Shown in pieces: positions 55,358 to 64,000 of a DNA stretch of 64,000 bases. A program made the position numbers and the translations under genes. Positions within the stretch are counted from its first letter, which is position 1, and each line of letters starts with the position of its first letter. This DNA comes from Hoyosella levis (GTDB lineage Bacteria > Actinomycetota > Actinomycetes > Mycobacteriales > Mycobacteriaceae): NCBI RefSeq assembly GCF_026008515.1, contig NZ_BQYM01000006.1, forward strand, positions 62,001-126,000, in the 5' to 3' direction. Under the pieces are notes generated by a model that did not search any database, was not told where the DNA came from, and saw nothing but the letters and a program-made list of their open reading frames with translations.

Positions 55358-55403
55358 CGAAAGAGGGCGGGTTGTTCCCAAGGGAACAACCCGCCCTCTT
55401 TCG
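55358..55403. terminator. Long perfect bidirectional terminator
   Basis: 22-bp perfect arms (55358-55379, CGAAAGAGGGCGGGTTGTTC and two more C; complement at 55382-55403) around AA. The arms end in AAAG/CTTTC tracts, so both strands give a stem followed by T-rich sequence. It separates convergent cwlM and the GNAT-like gene. Confidence 0.92.
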
Positions 55404-55431
55404 TCCAGGATCACTCCCAGCGGACTTTGTC

Positions 55432-56124
55432 CTACGAGACGGGCGCGGGGGAGGGCAGCGTGATGGTGGATGTCTCGACGAGGCGCATGAGAGCTGACTC
55501 GACGTCAGCCTTCCAGCCGTGGTCGGTGTCCAGCTCGTAGCGGAAGCGTGGGTAATCCGGATGCGGAGCAACCTCGACGAATCGAGAGTCACGCAGGAGC
55601 GAGGCAGGGATCATGCACGTGCTCGGGAGGCAATCACCCGGCCGGTTGTGCACCAAGTGTTGCTCGTACCAGCTGATAACGGCGTCATGCTCATGGCCAA
55701 ATGCCTCGATGGCGCGCACGCCGCGTCGCACGAGGTCGCTGATGACTGCCTGCAGCAGGATCTCCTGGTAACCCTGGGAGAGCGCGAACTCGTTGACCCG
55801 CAGCGTGGTGAGAAGGACCGCATCCGCACTGACTGGTGACGTGGGGAAAGATGCCGCCCGCGGCACACTGCTTGGCGGCGCATAGAGCGCGCAGCCTGCC
55901 ACGATCTCCTCCGAGGAGTCGCCCTTCGAGTGGTAGAGCAACTGCCCGCAGGATCCCCAGCTCAGTGTGACCGAGGAGATCCACGCTTCCTTCTCGAACT
56001 CAAGGTCGCATTGCGCGTGCGGCGTGGTGGTATCGCCCGGCTCCATCTCCCAGAACAGGCATCGGCGGGCGTGATCGGGGAGATCCGCCAGAGATCCCAG
56101 AGTGAGGGGATGGACCCGTGTCAT
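55432..56124 (-). CDS. GNAT-like protein, Rv3916c homologue
   Basis: 230 residues. It begins MTRVHPLTLGSLADLPDHARRCLFWEMEP and has the loose GNAT layout seen in the conserved protein that follows cwlM in mycobacteria: VAGCALYAPPSSVPRA and LLTTLRVNEFALSQGYQEILLQAVISDLVRRGVRAIEAFG. An acetyltransferase by fold; the acceptor is unknown. ATG at 56124 with GGAGG about 15 nt away; a GTG one codon earlier is an alternative. Confidence 0.85.
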   Translation of the reverse strand: MTRVHPLTLGSLADLPDHARRCLFWEMEPGDTTTPHAQCDLEFEKEAWISSVTLSWGSCGQLLYHSKGDSSEEIVAGCALYAPPSSVPRAASFPTSPVSADAVLLTTLRVNEFALSQGYQEILLQAVISDLVRRGVRAIEAFGHEHDAVISWYEQHLVHNRPGDCLPSTCMIPASLLRDSRFVEVAPHPDYPRFRYELDTDHGWKADVESALMRLVETSTITLPSPAPVS

Positions 56125-56229
56125 CACGTTGCTGGCCGTCCTCCATGCCGGAACTTGCGCTTGACCGCAAGCGGTGAATAGGGGGTGCTTCCTCGTTGGT
56201 CAGGATCAGGATACCGGTTGCCTGGCGGC

Positions 56230-57261
56230 TCAGGATGATGCCTGCATCATTCCAACGATGCGCTCGAGGTCCTCGGCAGAGCCGAACTCGACAACGAGCT
56301 TGCCCTTCCGCTTGCCGAGGGTAACAGTGACCTTGGTGTCGAAATTGTCACTGAGCTTGTTGGCGAGTTCGGTCATCTCCGGCGGCGGGGGAGTGGTGGT
56401 GCGCCGGGGCTTGCTGTCCTGGGCCGCGGGACCGGACCGGTTGAGCATCGTTACGGCTTCCTCGGTCGCCCGGACGGACAGTCCCTCGGCAACGATGCGC
56501 GCGGCCAATTGCTCCTGCGCGGCTGCGCCCACGTTTATCGCGAGGAGTGCTCGTGCGTGCCCTGCGGAGAGGACACCGGCGGCCACTCGGCGCTGGACCG
56601 CGATAGGAAGCTTGAGCAGCCTGATCATGTTGGTCACCATCGGCCGTGATCGTCCGATGCGGGCAGCAAGCTCGTCGTGGGTCACCCCGAACTCCTCGAG
56701 GAGCTGCTGGTAGGCCGCGGCTTCCTCGAGCGGATTGAGCTGGACGCGGTGGATGTTCTCCAGCAGAGCATCGCGCAGCATCGCCTCATCGGCAGTCTGC
56801 CGGACGATCACCGGGATCGCCGTCATTCCCAGCACTAGCGCTGCGCGCCACCGGCGCTCGCCCATGACTAGCTGGAAGCGCTCGTTGACCTCGCGCACGA
56901 CGATGGGCTGCATCATGCCGAACTCGCGGATCGAGTGAACGAGCTCATCGAGCGACTCATCGTCGAAGACCTGCCGCGGCTGCCGCGGGTTCGGGTCGAT
57001 CAGGCTGGGATCGATCTCGCGGTATACGGCAGCAGCCTCGTCCGCGGCTGGCTGACGCTCATCGATTCCTATCGACGCGGGCCTGGTCTGCCCCATGCTA
57101 TGCACTGGCTCGTGATCGACCGACGGATCTCGGCCGATCACAACATCCGCGGCTGCGGATCCGAGCTGCGGGGCGTTGGTGGGGCCGGTGGGGATGAGTG
57201 CCGCGAGCCCACGCCCGAGTCCGCCCCGCTTGTTCTGGTTCATCTGCGTTGCTCTATCCAC
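56230..57261 (-). CDS. parB: Chromosome-partitioning protein ParB
   Basis: 343 residues. Start [13 protein letters not shown], then the CTPase domain with [20 protein letters not shown] and [10 protein letters not shown], a parS-reading helix-turn-helix ([29 protein letters not shown]) and a C-terminal dimer domain. It loads on the two parS sites here and slides as a clamp. GTG start with AGGAG 5 nt upstream; overlaps the parA stop by 8 nt. Confidence 0.98.
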   Translation of the reverse strand: MDRATQMNQNKRGGLGRGLAALIPTGPTNAPQLGSAAADVVIGRDPSVDHEPVHSMGQTRPASIGIDERQPAADEAAAVYREIDPSLIDPNPRQPRQVFDDESLDELVHSIREFGMMQPIVVREVNERFQLVMGERRWRAALVLGMTAIPVIVRQTADEAMLRDALLENIHRVQLNPLEEAAAYQQLLEEFGVTHDELAARIGRSRPMVTNMIRLLKLPIAVQRRVAAGVLSAGHARALLAINVGAAAQEQLAARIVAEGLSVRATEEAVTMLNRSGPAAQDSKPRRTTTPPPPEMTELANKLSDNFDTKVTVTLGKRKGKLVVEFGSAEDLERIVGMMQASS

Positions 57262-58240
57262 GCGAACTCCTCACCGTATCCCTTGCTCGGTTCGCGATCT
57301 CGCGCCCTGCATCAAGGTAGCTCATGGCGCCTCGCGATCCTGCATCGTATTCGATAACACTCATGCCGTATCCCGGTGCTTCCGATACCTTCACGCTGCG
57401 CGGGATGACGGTTCGCAGCACGACATCGCCGAAGTGCTCGCGAACCTCGCTCGCCACCTGCTCTGCAAGCTTGGTTCGCGCGTCGTACATCGTGAGCAGG
57501 ATGGTAGAGATGCTCAACCGTGGATTCAGGTGTGCTCGAACAAGCTCGATGTTGTTGAGCAACTGGCCGACGCCTTCGAGGGCGTAGTACTCGCACTGGA
57601 TCGGGATCAGCACTTCGGTGGCGGCCACCATCGCATTGAGCGTCAGGAGGCCGAGCGACGGTGGGCAGTCGATCAGGATGTAGTCGAATCCCCGCCGCTG
57701 GATCTCTGGCGAACCGAGCACTCGCTTCAGCTTGTGCTCTCGGCCTTCGAGCGTGACTAGCTCGATCTCGGCCCCGGCGAGGTCGATGGTCGCCGGTATG
57801 ACGTGAAGGTTCTCGCTCGCCGTCGATTGCTGGATGGCTTCACCTGGCTCGATGTCCCCGAGGAGCATCTCATAGCTCGACGGTGTTCCAGAACCGTGCT
57901 CCGCACCGAGGGCGGTGCTGGCGTTTCCTTGTGGGTCGAGGTCGATAACGAGCACGTTCAAACCGTGGATCGCGAGGGCTACGGCAAGGTTGACCGTCGT
58001 TGTCGTCTTGCCGACTCCGCCCTTTTGGTTCGCTACCGTGAACACCCGCGACTGAGACGGTTTAGGGAGGGGCTCCGCTGTGCGGTGATGAAAGCTTGTC
58101 GCGCGCTGTGCAGCGGCGGCGATGGGGGAGTCCGCGAGGATGCTCCCGATGAGGCCATCCATTTCGGCATCGGCGACGGACGCTGGCGTGGTGTCGCGCG
58201 ATGTTTCACGTGAAACACTGGTTCTTAGGTCGTCCGACAT
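57254..58240 (-). CDS. parA: Chromosome-partitioning ATPase ParA
   Basis: 328 residues. A non-conserved N-terminus of about 75 residues, then the deviant Walker [18 protein letters not shown], Walker A' [13 protein letters not shown] and Walker [14 protein letters not shown]. It forms ATP-dependent nucleoid gradients that move ParB-parS complexes. ATG at 58240 with AGGAAC 6 nt upstream, 2 nt after rsmG. The N-terminal codons include parS (protein SVSRETS). Confidence 0.97.
   Translation of the reverse strand: MSDDLRTSVSRETSRDTTPASVADAEMDGLIGSILADSPIAAAAQRATSFHHRTAEPLPKPSQSRVFTVANQKGGVGKTTTTVNLAVALAIHGLNVLVIDLDPQGNASTALGAEHGSGTPSSYEMLLGDIEPGEAIQQSTASENLHVIPATIDLAGAEIELVTLEGREHKLKRVLGSPEIQRRGFDYILIDCPPSLGLLTLNAMVAATEVLIPIQCEYYALEGVGQLLNNIELVRAHLNPRLSISTILLTMYDARTKLAEQVASEVREHFGDVVLRTVIPRSVKVSEAPGYGMSVIEYDAGSRGAMSYLDAGREIANRARDTVRSSRG
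58202..58217. other. parS: parS site (in parA)
   Basis: TGTTTCACGTGAAACA, a perfect canonical 16-bp ParB-binding palindrome inside the 5' end of parA. Confidence 0.97.
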
Positions 58241-58242
58241 GA

Positions 58243-58926
58243 TCAGTTCCTGTTCTGCTCGGTTCGGCGCCTTTGTCGACTGGCCTTGCGGATGCGCACT
58301 ACTGTGGTCGGGGTTTCGAGGATGTCGGCGCCGCATTGCTCGACGGTGACGTCCACGACGCCCAGCTTCTTGAATCCCTTGGCATCGCGGGCGATCTCAT
58401 CATGGACACTGCTTCCCTTGATCGCTATGACCTCACCGCCCGGACGGACCAGCGGCAGCGACCACCTCAGCAGCTTCAGCAACGGGGCGACGGCTCGCGA
58501 AGTGGCTATATCTGCACCTCCGGCATCCTTGAGCACATTGGCGTCGTCCGCGCGACCCCTCACGATCTTGATAGAGAGTCCCGATTCCTGCTGGAACTCT
58601 TCCAGGAAGTCAGTCCGCCTCATCATCGGCTCGACGAGGGTCACTGTAAGATCCGGGCGCGCGATGGCAAGGGGGATCCCTGGCAACCCGCCACCGCTTC
58701 CCACATCCACCACGCTCGCCGATTGCTCGATCGCGGCCTCGATGGCAGCGCTGTTGAGAATGTGGCGCTCCCAGAGCCTGTCGACCTCGCGCGGTCCGAT
58801 GACGCCGCGCTCCACTCCGGGTCCTGCAAGAAAATCATGGTATTGCTGCGCCAGGGGCAAGCGAGCGGCGAACAGTGATTCAACAGCGTCGCGGAATTCA
58901 TCCGGGACTTGTTTCACGTGAAACAT
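58243..58926 (-). CDS. rsmG: 16S rRNA 7-methylguanosine methyltransferase RsmG (GidB)
   Basis: 227 residues. Starts MFHVKQVPDEF; the SAM-binding motif is VVDVGSGGGLPGIPLAIARPDL and the next strand VTLVEPMMRRTDFL. It methylates the N7 of G527 (E. coli numbering) in 16S rRNA. The start ATG at 58926 lies in a parS site, as in other actinobacteria whose RsmG begins MFHVKH. The frame is open upstream but without homology. It heads rsmG-parA-parB. Confidence 0.97.
   Translation of the reverse strand: MFHVKQVPDEFRDAVESLFAARLPLAQQYHDFLAGPGVERGVIGPREVDRLWERHILNSAAIEAAIEQSASVVDVGSGGGLPGIPLAIARPDLTVTLVEPMMRRTDFLEEFQQESGLSIKIVRGRADDANVLKDAGGADIATSRAVAPLLKLLRWSLPLVRPGGEVIAIKGSSVHDEIARDAKGFKKLGVVDVTVEQCGADILETPTTVVRIRKASRQRRRTEQNRN
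58910..58925. other. parS: parS site (in rsmG)
   Basis: A second perfect TGTTTCACGTGAAACA, encoding FHVKQ at the rsmG start, about 700 bp from the first. Confidence 0.97.
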
Positions 58927-59198
58927 CCAGTTCTTCAGGGATTGGGCAAGGCTTGCCACGAAGCGGCACTCACGGGGCGCGCCAGGGCTAGTCACCAGTA
59001 TGACAAACACGCTGGGGCGCTGACGGACGACACTGCGAGAGCCGGGGCAACAGATCGAATGTTCCAGAATTGACCCCGGAGCAGAAAGCACCAAGCCCCG
59101 ACCACCGTAGCGTCATGTGACGAAACAATAGCCGGGGCTATAGGCCTGCGCTCCCGCTGCTTTCAGGAACGATATCGGGTCGACCGCGGAGCAATCCC

Positions 59199-59705
59199 TC
59201 AGTCGGGGAGTACCACGACGTGACGGTTGGGCTCCTGGCCCTCGCTCTCGCTATGCACACCCTCGACCTCAGCGACAGCATCGTGAACGATCTTTCGCTC
59301 GAACGGCGTCATGGGCCTCAAGGCCTCGGACACGCCGGTGTTCTTGACGCGCTGGCCTACCTTGCTGCCGAGCGCTGCTAGCTCACTGCGCCGGCCGGCG
59401 CGCCAGCTCGCGATGTCGAGCATGAGGCGGCTGCGGGAGCCCGTGGATTGCTGGACCGCAAGACGCGTCAGCTCCTGCAACGCGTCTAGGACCTCGCCGT
59501 GCTTGCCCACGAGCTTATTGAGATCGTCGCCACCATCGATAGCCACGATCGCGCGATCACCCTCTACATCAAGATCAATATCCCCGTCATAGTCGAGGAT
59601 GTCGAGCAGTTGCTCCAGATAGTCGGCAGCATGCTCGCCCTCTTCGACGAGGCGCTCTTCGAGATCGTCAGTCGACTGGTTACCAGTCGGATTGGCCACG
59701 GTCAC
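59199..59705 (-). CDS. jag: R3H-domain RNA-binding protein (Jag/KhpB)
   Basis: 168 residues: a KH domain (about 40-100, VAIDGGDDLNKLVGKHGEVLDALQELTRLAV) and the R3H domain (ALRPMTPFERKIVHDAVAEVEGVHSESEGQEPNRHVVV). It follows yidC in the same order as in mycobacteria (Rv3920c). Binds RNA and influences cell-envelope genes in other bacteria. GTG start. Confidence 0.96.
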   Translation of the reverse strand: MTVANPTGNQSTDDLEERLVEEGEHAADYLEQLLDILDYDGDIDLDVEGDRAIVAIDGGDDLNKLVGKHGEVLDALQELTRLAVQQSTGSRSRLMLDIASWRAGRRSELAALGSKVGQRVKNTGVSEALRPMTPFERKIVHDAVAEVEGVHSESEGQEPNRHVVVLPD

Positions 59706-59755
59706 GTGAATACTCTCCTAGCAATTGGACAGCGAAAAAGTCATCGAGGGAGCCT

Positions 59756-60832
59756 TCAGCGTCGCCGCTGCTTCCGCTTCTTTGCCTTGGGGTTCCGCCG
59801 TGCTGGGCGGGCCCCCGGCTGGGGAGAGGTGACGCGCGGGGGAGCGGGGGTGCCCCCGGCTTCCGGGCTGTTGCCTGGCTGCTCCTGAGGTGTCCCGGAG
59901 CGCTTGTCCACAGCGGGCCGGGCCCCTGGACGAGGAGCGTAGCTGTCGCGGCGCTCGATGGCCTCGAGCCGCTTGGCCTCTTCCTCCTTGTCGATCTGGG
60001 TATAGACGACCTTCTGCTGGAAGAGTGTCCAGGCGTTGTTGCTCACCCAGTACAGCAGGACTGCGACCGGTAGGAACGGGCCACCAACAAGCACGCCGAA
60101 GGGGAAGATATAGAGGGCAAGACGGTTCATCACGGCCGTTTGTGGCTGGTCCGCGACCTCTGCGGTCTGGCGCGAGATGGAATGCCGGGCATTCAGATGC
60201 GTCGCGATCGAAGCGATGATCATCAGCGGAACCGATATCAGAGCGACAGCGGTCCGGCTAGGAATGCCGTTCTGCAACTCTGGCACATCGAAGGCCAGGT
60301 ACAGCTCCTCCGCGTGAGCGATCGCGGCCGAGAGGGGAGCGCCAAACAGGCGAGCATCGAGGAACGACTGGACGTCTTGAACACTGAACACATAGTTGGG
60401 CTCGTTGACGTTCTGCTCAGGCGTCATGCTGAGACGTCCCGGACCGATGCCACCCGTCCTATTGAAGGACATCAGCACGTGGTAGAGGCCAATGAAGACC
60501 GGGACCTGCGCGAAGATCGGTAGGCAGCCAAGCAGGGGGTTGAACCCATGCTCGCGCTGCAGCTTCTGCATCTCGAGCGCCATGCGCTGCCGGTCTTTGG
60601 AGTACTTCTTGCGCAATGCCTTGATCTGCGGCTGCAGCTCTTGCATCTTCCGGGTCGTGCGGACCTGCTTGACGAATGGCTTGTAGAGCAGCGCACGGAT
60701 GGTAAAGACGAGGAATACTACGGACAGTGCCCAGGTAACGCCGTGATCTGGCCCGAGGAACGGCAGAAGCCCGAAGACCTTGTGCCAGAACCACAAGATT
60801 CCAGAGACCGGGTAGTAGATGAAGTTGAGCAC
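59756..60832 (-). CDS. yidC: Membrane protein insertase YidC
   Basis: 358 residues. Hydrophobic segments: residues 5-25, 31-50, about 105-125, a C-terminal pair around 210-255, with the conserved [24 protein letters not shown] and [30 protein letters not shown] basic, Pro-rich tail follows. YidC inserts membrane proteins with or without SecYEG. GTG start, 4 nt after yidD. Confidence 0.97.
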   Translation of the reverse strand: MLNFIYYPVSGILWFWHKVFGLLPFLGPDHGVTWALSVVFLVFTIRALLYKPFVKQVRTTRKMQELQPQIKALRKKYSKDRQRMALEMQKLQREHGFNPLLGCLPIFAQVPVFIGLYHVLMSFNRTGGIGPGRLSMTPEQNVNEPNYVFSVQDVQSFLDARLFGAPLSAAIAHAEELYLAFDVPELQNGIPSRTAVALISVPLMIIASIATHLNARHSISRQTAEVADQPQTAVMNRLALYIFPFGVLVGGPFLPVAVLLYWVSNNAWTLFQQKVVYTQIDKEEEAKRLEAIERRDSYAPRPGARPAVDKRSGTPQEQPGNSPEAGGTPAPPRVTSPQPGARPARRNPKAKKRKQRRR

Positions 60833-60836
60833 TGCT

Positions 60837-61154
60837 CTACGAACTCCTGTTCACATTGTCACTCGCCGTCGAAGCATTCTCGCACGCTACGTCATGCCGA
60901 TGCCGACGTTCCGGCACCGGATCCCAGCCGCCGGGGTGCCATGGCCCGCACTTGGCCAGCCTGATCAGTGCGAGAGCCACACCCTTGGCCGCGCCGTGCT
61001 CCTGCACCGCCTCCGTCGCGTACTCGCTGCACGTGGGCGTGAAGCGGCAGGTCGGCAGCCGATAGGGCGAGATCCAGGTCCGGTAGAAATTGACCAGCAC
61101 CAGCACTACCCGCGCCGGCATCGCTCGCAAGCTAGTGCCTATTCCGCTGGTCAT
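60837..61154 (-). CDS. yidD: Membrane protein insertion efficiency factor YidD
   Basis: 105 residues with the YidD signature [33 protein letters not shown] and the [15 protein letters not shown] end. A small helper of YidC. Its ATG overlaps the rnpA stop (ATGA). Confidence 0.97.
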   Translation of the reverse strand: MTSGIGTSLRAMPARVVLVLVNFYRTWISPYRLPTCRFTPTCSEYATEAVQEHGAAKGVALALIRLAKCGPWHPGGWDPVPERRHRHDVACENASTASDNVNRSS

Positions 61155-61513
61155 CGCTTGTTTCCTCGGCGGCTCGTCATCGCGATCCCCGCGCGAACCT
61201 GGTCGGCGAGGGCGACCGTAGTGGCTGAGCCGGCACTGGGCAGGGCCCGGATGACGATGTCGGCGTCGAGATCAAAATTCGTGGATTCAAAGAGAAAAGC
61301 GTGCCGCAACATGCGCGACACGCGATGCCTGCCCACAGCATTTCCCACGGACTTGCTGACGATCAATCCCACACGAGGACCATGAATCATGGTCGTCTCA
61401 CTCTCGCGGGGGTGAACGTAGAGAACGAGGTCACGCTGCTTGGCTTTGATACCGCGACGCACCACAACCGAGAAGTCGTGGGAATTGCGAAGACGATACC
61501 GCTGGGGCAGCAC
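61151..61513 (-). CDS. rnpA: Ribonuclease P protein component
   Basis: 120 residues: MLPQRYRLRNSHDFSVVVRRG and the RNR motif region KSVGNAVGRHRVSRMLRHAF. Protein subunit of RNase P, which trims the 5' leader of tRNAs. GTG start, 29 nt after rpmH. Confidence 0.97.
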   Translation of the reverse strand: MLPQRYRLRNSHDFSVVVRRGIKAKQRDLVLYVHPRESETTMIHGPRVGLIVSKSVGNAVGRHRVSRMLRHAFLFESTNFDLDADIVIRALPSAGSATTVALADQVRAGIAMTSRRGNKR

Positions 61514-61542
61514 TCTTGATCAACCCGCCCTGCGCGTTGCTG

Positions 61543-61686
61543 CTAGGCGGAAAGCTCGCTGCGACCCTTGCTACGACGAGCGGAGATGATGCTCCGTCCG
61601 GCACGGGTGCGCATACGGAGCCGAAAGCCGTGAACACGCGCCCGGCGGCGATTGTTAGGCTGGAAAGTCCGCTTGCCCTTCGCCAC
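61543..61686 (-). CDS. rpmH: 50S ribosomal protein L34
   Basis: 47 residues by translating the minus strand: M(V)[19 protein letters not shown], then [30 protein letters not shown] start at 61686 with GAGGAG 8 nt upstream. L34 lies first in rpmH-rnpA-yidD-yidC-jag, divergent from dnaA, as in most bacteria. It is small and easily missed. Confidence 0.97.
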   Translation of the reverse strand: MAKGKRTFQPNNRRRARVHGFRLRMRTRAGRSIISARRSKGRSELSA

Positions 61687-61849
61687 GGTCAACACTCCTC
61701 AGATAATCGACGCACCCCTGCGTGGATGCGAATGCCGTGCATTCATTGGTGACTGCACGAGACTACTCAGGTTCGCGAGCGTGGTCAAACCAGGGTGGAG
61801 CGCCTCCGCCCGGCCTGCTCGACATCTCCCGCGATCCTAGCTCCCGAGC

Positions 61850-61863
61850 GTGACCTGGGTCAC
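61850..61863. promoter_or_regulatory. CRP/GlxR-like site
   Basis: GTGA-CCTGGG-TCAC, the core of the cAMP-receptor family consensus TGTGA-N6-TCACA, 164 bp upstream of rpmH. Confidence 0.6.
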
Positions 61864-62046
61864 CTGACCTGCGACCTTGTCCAAAACGTTGCAACGCGCC
61901 CCGATGGCTTGCTAGCGTCACTCAGCGCTTCTTCCGCGCCCACAAGTTGATCATGAGGCTCTCCTGGTGCTGCTCGGCAGCCAGGCTTGGCCGGCGAAAC
62001 GTCCCCGACGGTGTACCGTCGTGGCTTCCACGCAGTTCTCCACACC

Positions 62047-62067
62047 TGTGGATAATTGTGTGGATAA
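62047..62067. promoter_or_regulatory. Two perfect DnaA boxes upstream of dnaA
   Basis: TGTGGATAA at 62047-62055 and 62059-62067, the complement of TTATCCACA, 12 nt apart and both in the same direction. Autoregulation of dnaA is the standard reading. Confidence 0.9.
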
Positions 62068-62212
62068 ATCGGTATCGCGCGCAAGCACCACTCTGATCAG
62101 CTAGTTCTCACTCTCGGATCATGCAATGTGCTCCGCGGTACCCCAGGTCTGCATGCCTTGTGCGCATCACCTGAGGACCATCGTGCAGGACGAGCAGCGG
62201 AAGGACTTGAGC

Positions 62213-63778
62213 GTGGTGGATGATCCACGGAACCTCACCGAGATCTGGATGAGCGTGGTCGAGGAGCTCATCGAGGGCACCGGCCCCGGCGCCCGGCCCA
62301 CGATGCTCGGCAGGAAGGATCGCGCGCTCCTGCCGCTGGTGAAACCGCTGGACATCTCCAATGGATTCGCGCTGCTCGCCGCACCGACCGCATTCGCCAA
62401 GAAGGCGATCGAGAGCAACCTGCGGCACATCATCACCGAGACGCTGAGCCGGCACCTGGGGGAGCCGATCGAGCTGGCTGTCCGCATCGATGCGACCAGC
62501 GTCGACCCAGCCGCCTTGACCGAGACCCTGGACGAGAGCGACGAGGAAGCACCGCGCTCGGCAGCGCCGGAGCCGGAATATGCGCTGGGAGACGTTGACG
62601 ACGAGCCACCGATGTCCGGCGAGACGTTCCTGCAGCGGGAGGATTCCACGCTCCGCGACGAGCCCGGCGGGTTCGGGCACGAGGAGTCCGCGTGGTCCGC
62701 TGCATACACGACAGGTGGGCCAAGGCCGCCCCGCCCAGTATCGCCACGATCGAGCCTGAACCCGAAGTACACCTTCGACACCTTTGTCATCGGCGCGTCC
62801 AACCGGTTCGCGCACGCCGCGGCGGTGGCGATCGCCGAGGCACCGGCCAGGGCCTACAACCCCCTGTTCGTCTGGGGCGAGTCAGGCCTGGGTAAAACTC
62901 ACCTCCTGCACGCCACTGGGCATTACGCGCAGAAGCTCTTTCCTGGAATGCGCGTCAAGTATGTGTCCACGGAGGAATTCACGAACGATTTCATCAACAG
63001 CTTGAGGGACGACCGCCGGGTTGCGTTCAAGCGGCGCTATCGGGATGTTGATCTCCTCCTCATCGATGACATCCAGTTCATCGAGAACAAGGAGGGGATC
63101 CAGGAGGAGTTCTTCCATACGTTCAATACGCTGCACAACGCCAACAAGCAGATCCTCATCTCATCCGATCGTCCGCCCAAGCAGCTCGCCACTCTCGAGG
63201 AGAGGCTGCGCACCCGATTCGAGTGGGGCCTGATCACCGATGTCCAGCCGCCGGAGCTCGAGACCCGCATCGCTATCCTGAGCAAGAAGGCGCAGATGGA
63301 CCGGCTGCGGGTCCCGGACGACGTGCTCGCGTTCATCGCTAGCCGGGTCGAGCGCAACATCCGCGAGCTCGAGGGGGCGCTGATCCGGGTCACTGCCTAC
63401 GCCTCGCTCAACCAGCAACTGATCGACCTGCGCCTCGCGGAGATCGTCCTGCGGGATCTCGCGCCTGATTCACGCAGCCTGGAGATCACCGCGGCCACGA
63501 TCATGACCACGGTCGCCGAGTACTTCGGCATCACGATGGACGAGATGTGCGGGCCAGGACGCACCCGGGCGGTCGCGCAGGCCCGCCAGATCGCGATGTA
63601 CCTCTGCCGGGAGCTGACCGACCTTTCACTGCCCAAGATCGGCCAGGCATTCGGCCGCGACCATACGACCGTGATGCATGCCGACCGGAAGGTCCGCTCG
63701 GGCATGAATAGCAATCGCAGCGTCTACGAGCAGGTCCAGGAGCTCACGGCCCGGATCCGGCAGCGGTCGAAGATCTAG
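62213..63778 (+). CDS. dnaA: Chromosomal replication initiator DnaA
   Basis: 521 residues. Domain I about 1-85, an acidic linker (85-180), the AAA+ domain with Walker [10 protein letters not shown] near 222 and Walker [12 protein letters not shown] near 280, and the DNA-binding domain IV with [10 protein letters not shown]. Very close to mycobacterial DnaA from [18 protein letters not shown] on. Start GTG 62213, AAGGA 7 nt upstream; the frame is open earlier to 62126 without homology. Confidence 0.98.
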   Translation: MVDDPRNLTEIWMSVVEELIEGTGPGARPTMLGRKDRALLPLVKPLDISNGFALLAAPTAFAKKAIESNLRHIITETLSRHLGEPIELAVRIDATSVDPAALTETLDESDEEAPRSAAPEPEYALGDVDDEPPMSGETFLQREDSTLRDEPGGFGHEESAWSAAYTTGGPRPPRPVSPRSSLNPKYTFDTFVIGASNRFAHAAAVAIAEAPARAYNPLFVWGESGLGKTHLLHATGHYAQKLFPGMRVKYVSTEEFTNDFINSLRDDRRVAFKRRYRDVDLLLIDDIQFIENKEGIQEEFFHTFNTLHNANKQILISSDRPPKQLATLEERLRTRFEWGLITDVQPPELETRIAILSKKAQMDRLRVPDDVLAFIASRVERNIRELEGALIRVTAYASLNQQLIDLRLAEIVLRDLAPDSRSLEITAATIMTTVAEYFGITMDEMCGPGRTRAVAQARQIAMYLCRELTDLSLPKIGQAFGRDHTTVMHADRKVRSGMNSNRSVYEQVQELTARIRQRSKI

Positions 63779-64000
63779 GCCTCGACACTGCCAACCGGTT
63801 GAGCATGCCTCCACAGGTTGTCCACAGGAGGTCGGATCTTGTGGACAACCTGTGGATAACACCGCTCGACCCTTGTGCACAACTTGGGGATAAGCTGTGG
63901 ATAAGCTGTGCACAACTTGGCTGGTTACCCACAGGCCACGAAGTTGTACACATTCGTCCACATCTAGGCCCCCATCTATTCACACCCTTGTCCCCATCCA
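63779..64000. other. oriC: Replication origin oriC (partial)
   Basis: Downstream of dnaA, dense with DnaA boxes: TTGTCCACA 63818-63826, TTGTGGACA 63839-63847, TGTGGATAA 63851-63859 and 63896-63904, TTGTGCACA 63873-63881, TGTGCACAA 63907-63915, TTACCCACA 63925-63933 and TTGTACACA 63944-63952. The window stops before dnaN, so the origin is incomplete. Start of bidirectional replication. Confidence 0.93.

Larger units (their letters stand above)
61687..62212. promoter_or_regulatory. rpmH-dnaA intergenic control region
   Basis: 526 bp without a gene. It contains a CRP/GlxR-type site (61850-61863) and two perfect DnaA boxes (62047-62067). It must hold the rpmH and dnaA promoters; I cannot fix their -10 boxes. 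Confidence 0.8.

Noticed and set aside
1-64000. tRNA or rRNA genes, CRISPR arrays, insertion sequences, integrases
   Set aside because: No T-loop-like segment with matching stems, no spaced direct repeats and no transposase or integrase motifs were found by reading.

Overview
This is a high-GC actinobacterial chromosome segment ending inside the replication origin. The gene content (dnaA, parAB with two perfect parS sites, murJ fused to a pseudokinase, a CwlM homologue, ino1, a trehalose-type ABC importer, F420-type and mycobacterial-type conserved proteins) points to the order Mycobacteriales (Corynebacteriales), outside Mycobacterium itself. I cannot name a genus from the sequence alone. 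I see no tRNA, rRNA, CRISPR array, insertion sequence or prophage.

Layout, left to right. (1) 1-2.5 kb: a small Cys-rich protein and a degenerate EAL-DICT sensor flank a perfect CsoR-like palindrome, followed by a STAS protein. (2) 2.5-6.3 kb: replication and ribosome genes on the minus strand (dnaB, rplI, rpsR, ssb, rpsF), with a cluster of DnaA-box-like sites between dnaB and rplI. (3) 6.4-10.4 kb: an accessory island with a GT87-type mannosyltransferase-like membrane protein, two LuxR-type regulators (one with a degenerate receiver) and a secreted hydrolase-like protein. (4) 10.4-17.4 kb: the GT87 paralogue, ponA, a DUF5318 protein, a PadR regulator and ino1. (5) 17.4-28.9 kb: transport and metabolism (CPA1 antiporter, MFS, LLM oxidoreductase, alpha/beta hydrolase, lpqY-sugA-sugB-like importer without an adjacent ATPase, Tat-exported PhoX-like protein), with two copies of a REP-like palindrome. 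(6) 29-39.6 kb: lysine catabolism (davB-davA-like pair and lat) around leuS and an SBF-type transporter. (7) 39.5-55.4 kb: YqgE, MFS, pcnA, then the NUDIX/DUF6049/murJ operon, sigM with its probable anti-sigma factor, a TetR regulator, trxB-trxA and cwlM. (8) 55.4-64 kb: the classic origin-left block (GNAT-like protein, parB, parA, rsmG, jag, yidC, yidD, rnpA, rpmH), then dnaA and an oriC full of DnaA boxes running off the end.

Working together: the right half couples replication initiation (dnaA, oriC), origin segregation (parABS), membrane insertion (yidC, jag), tRNA and ribosome maturation (rnpA, rsmG, pcnA) and peptidoglycan control (murJ fusion, cwlM, ponA). A sigma-H-type promoter is visible before trxB. 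Several genes start exactly 6-7 nt after a TANNNT box, the layout expected of leaderless transcripts. Start codons GTG and TTG are frequent; several starts were chosen from Shine-Dalgarno spacing and are marked where uncertain.
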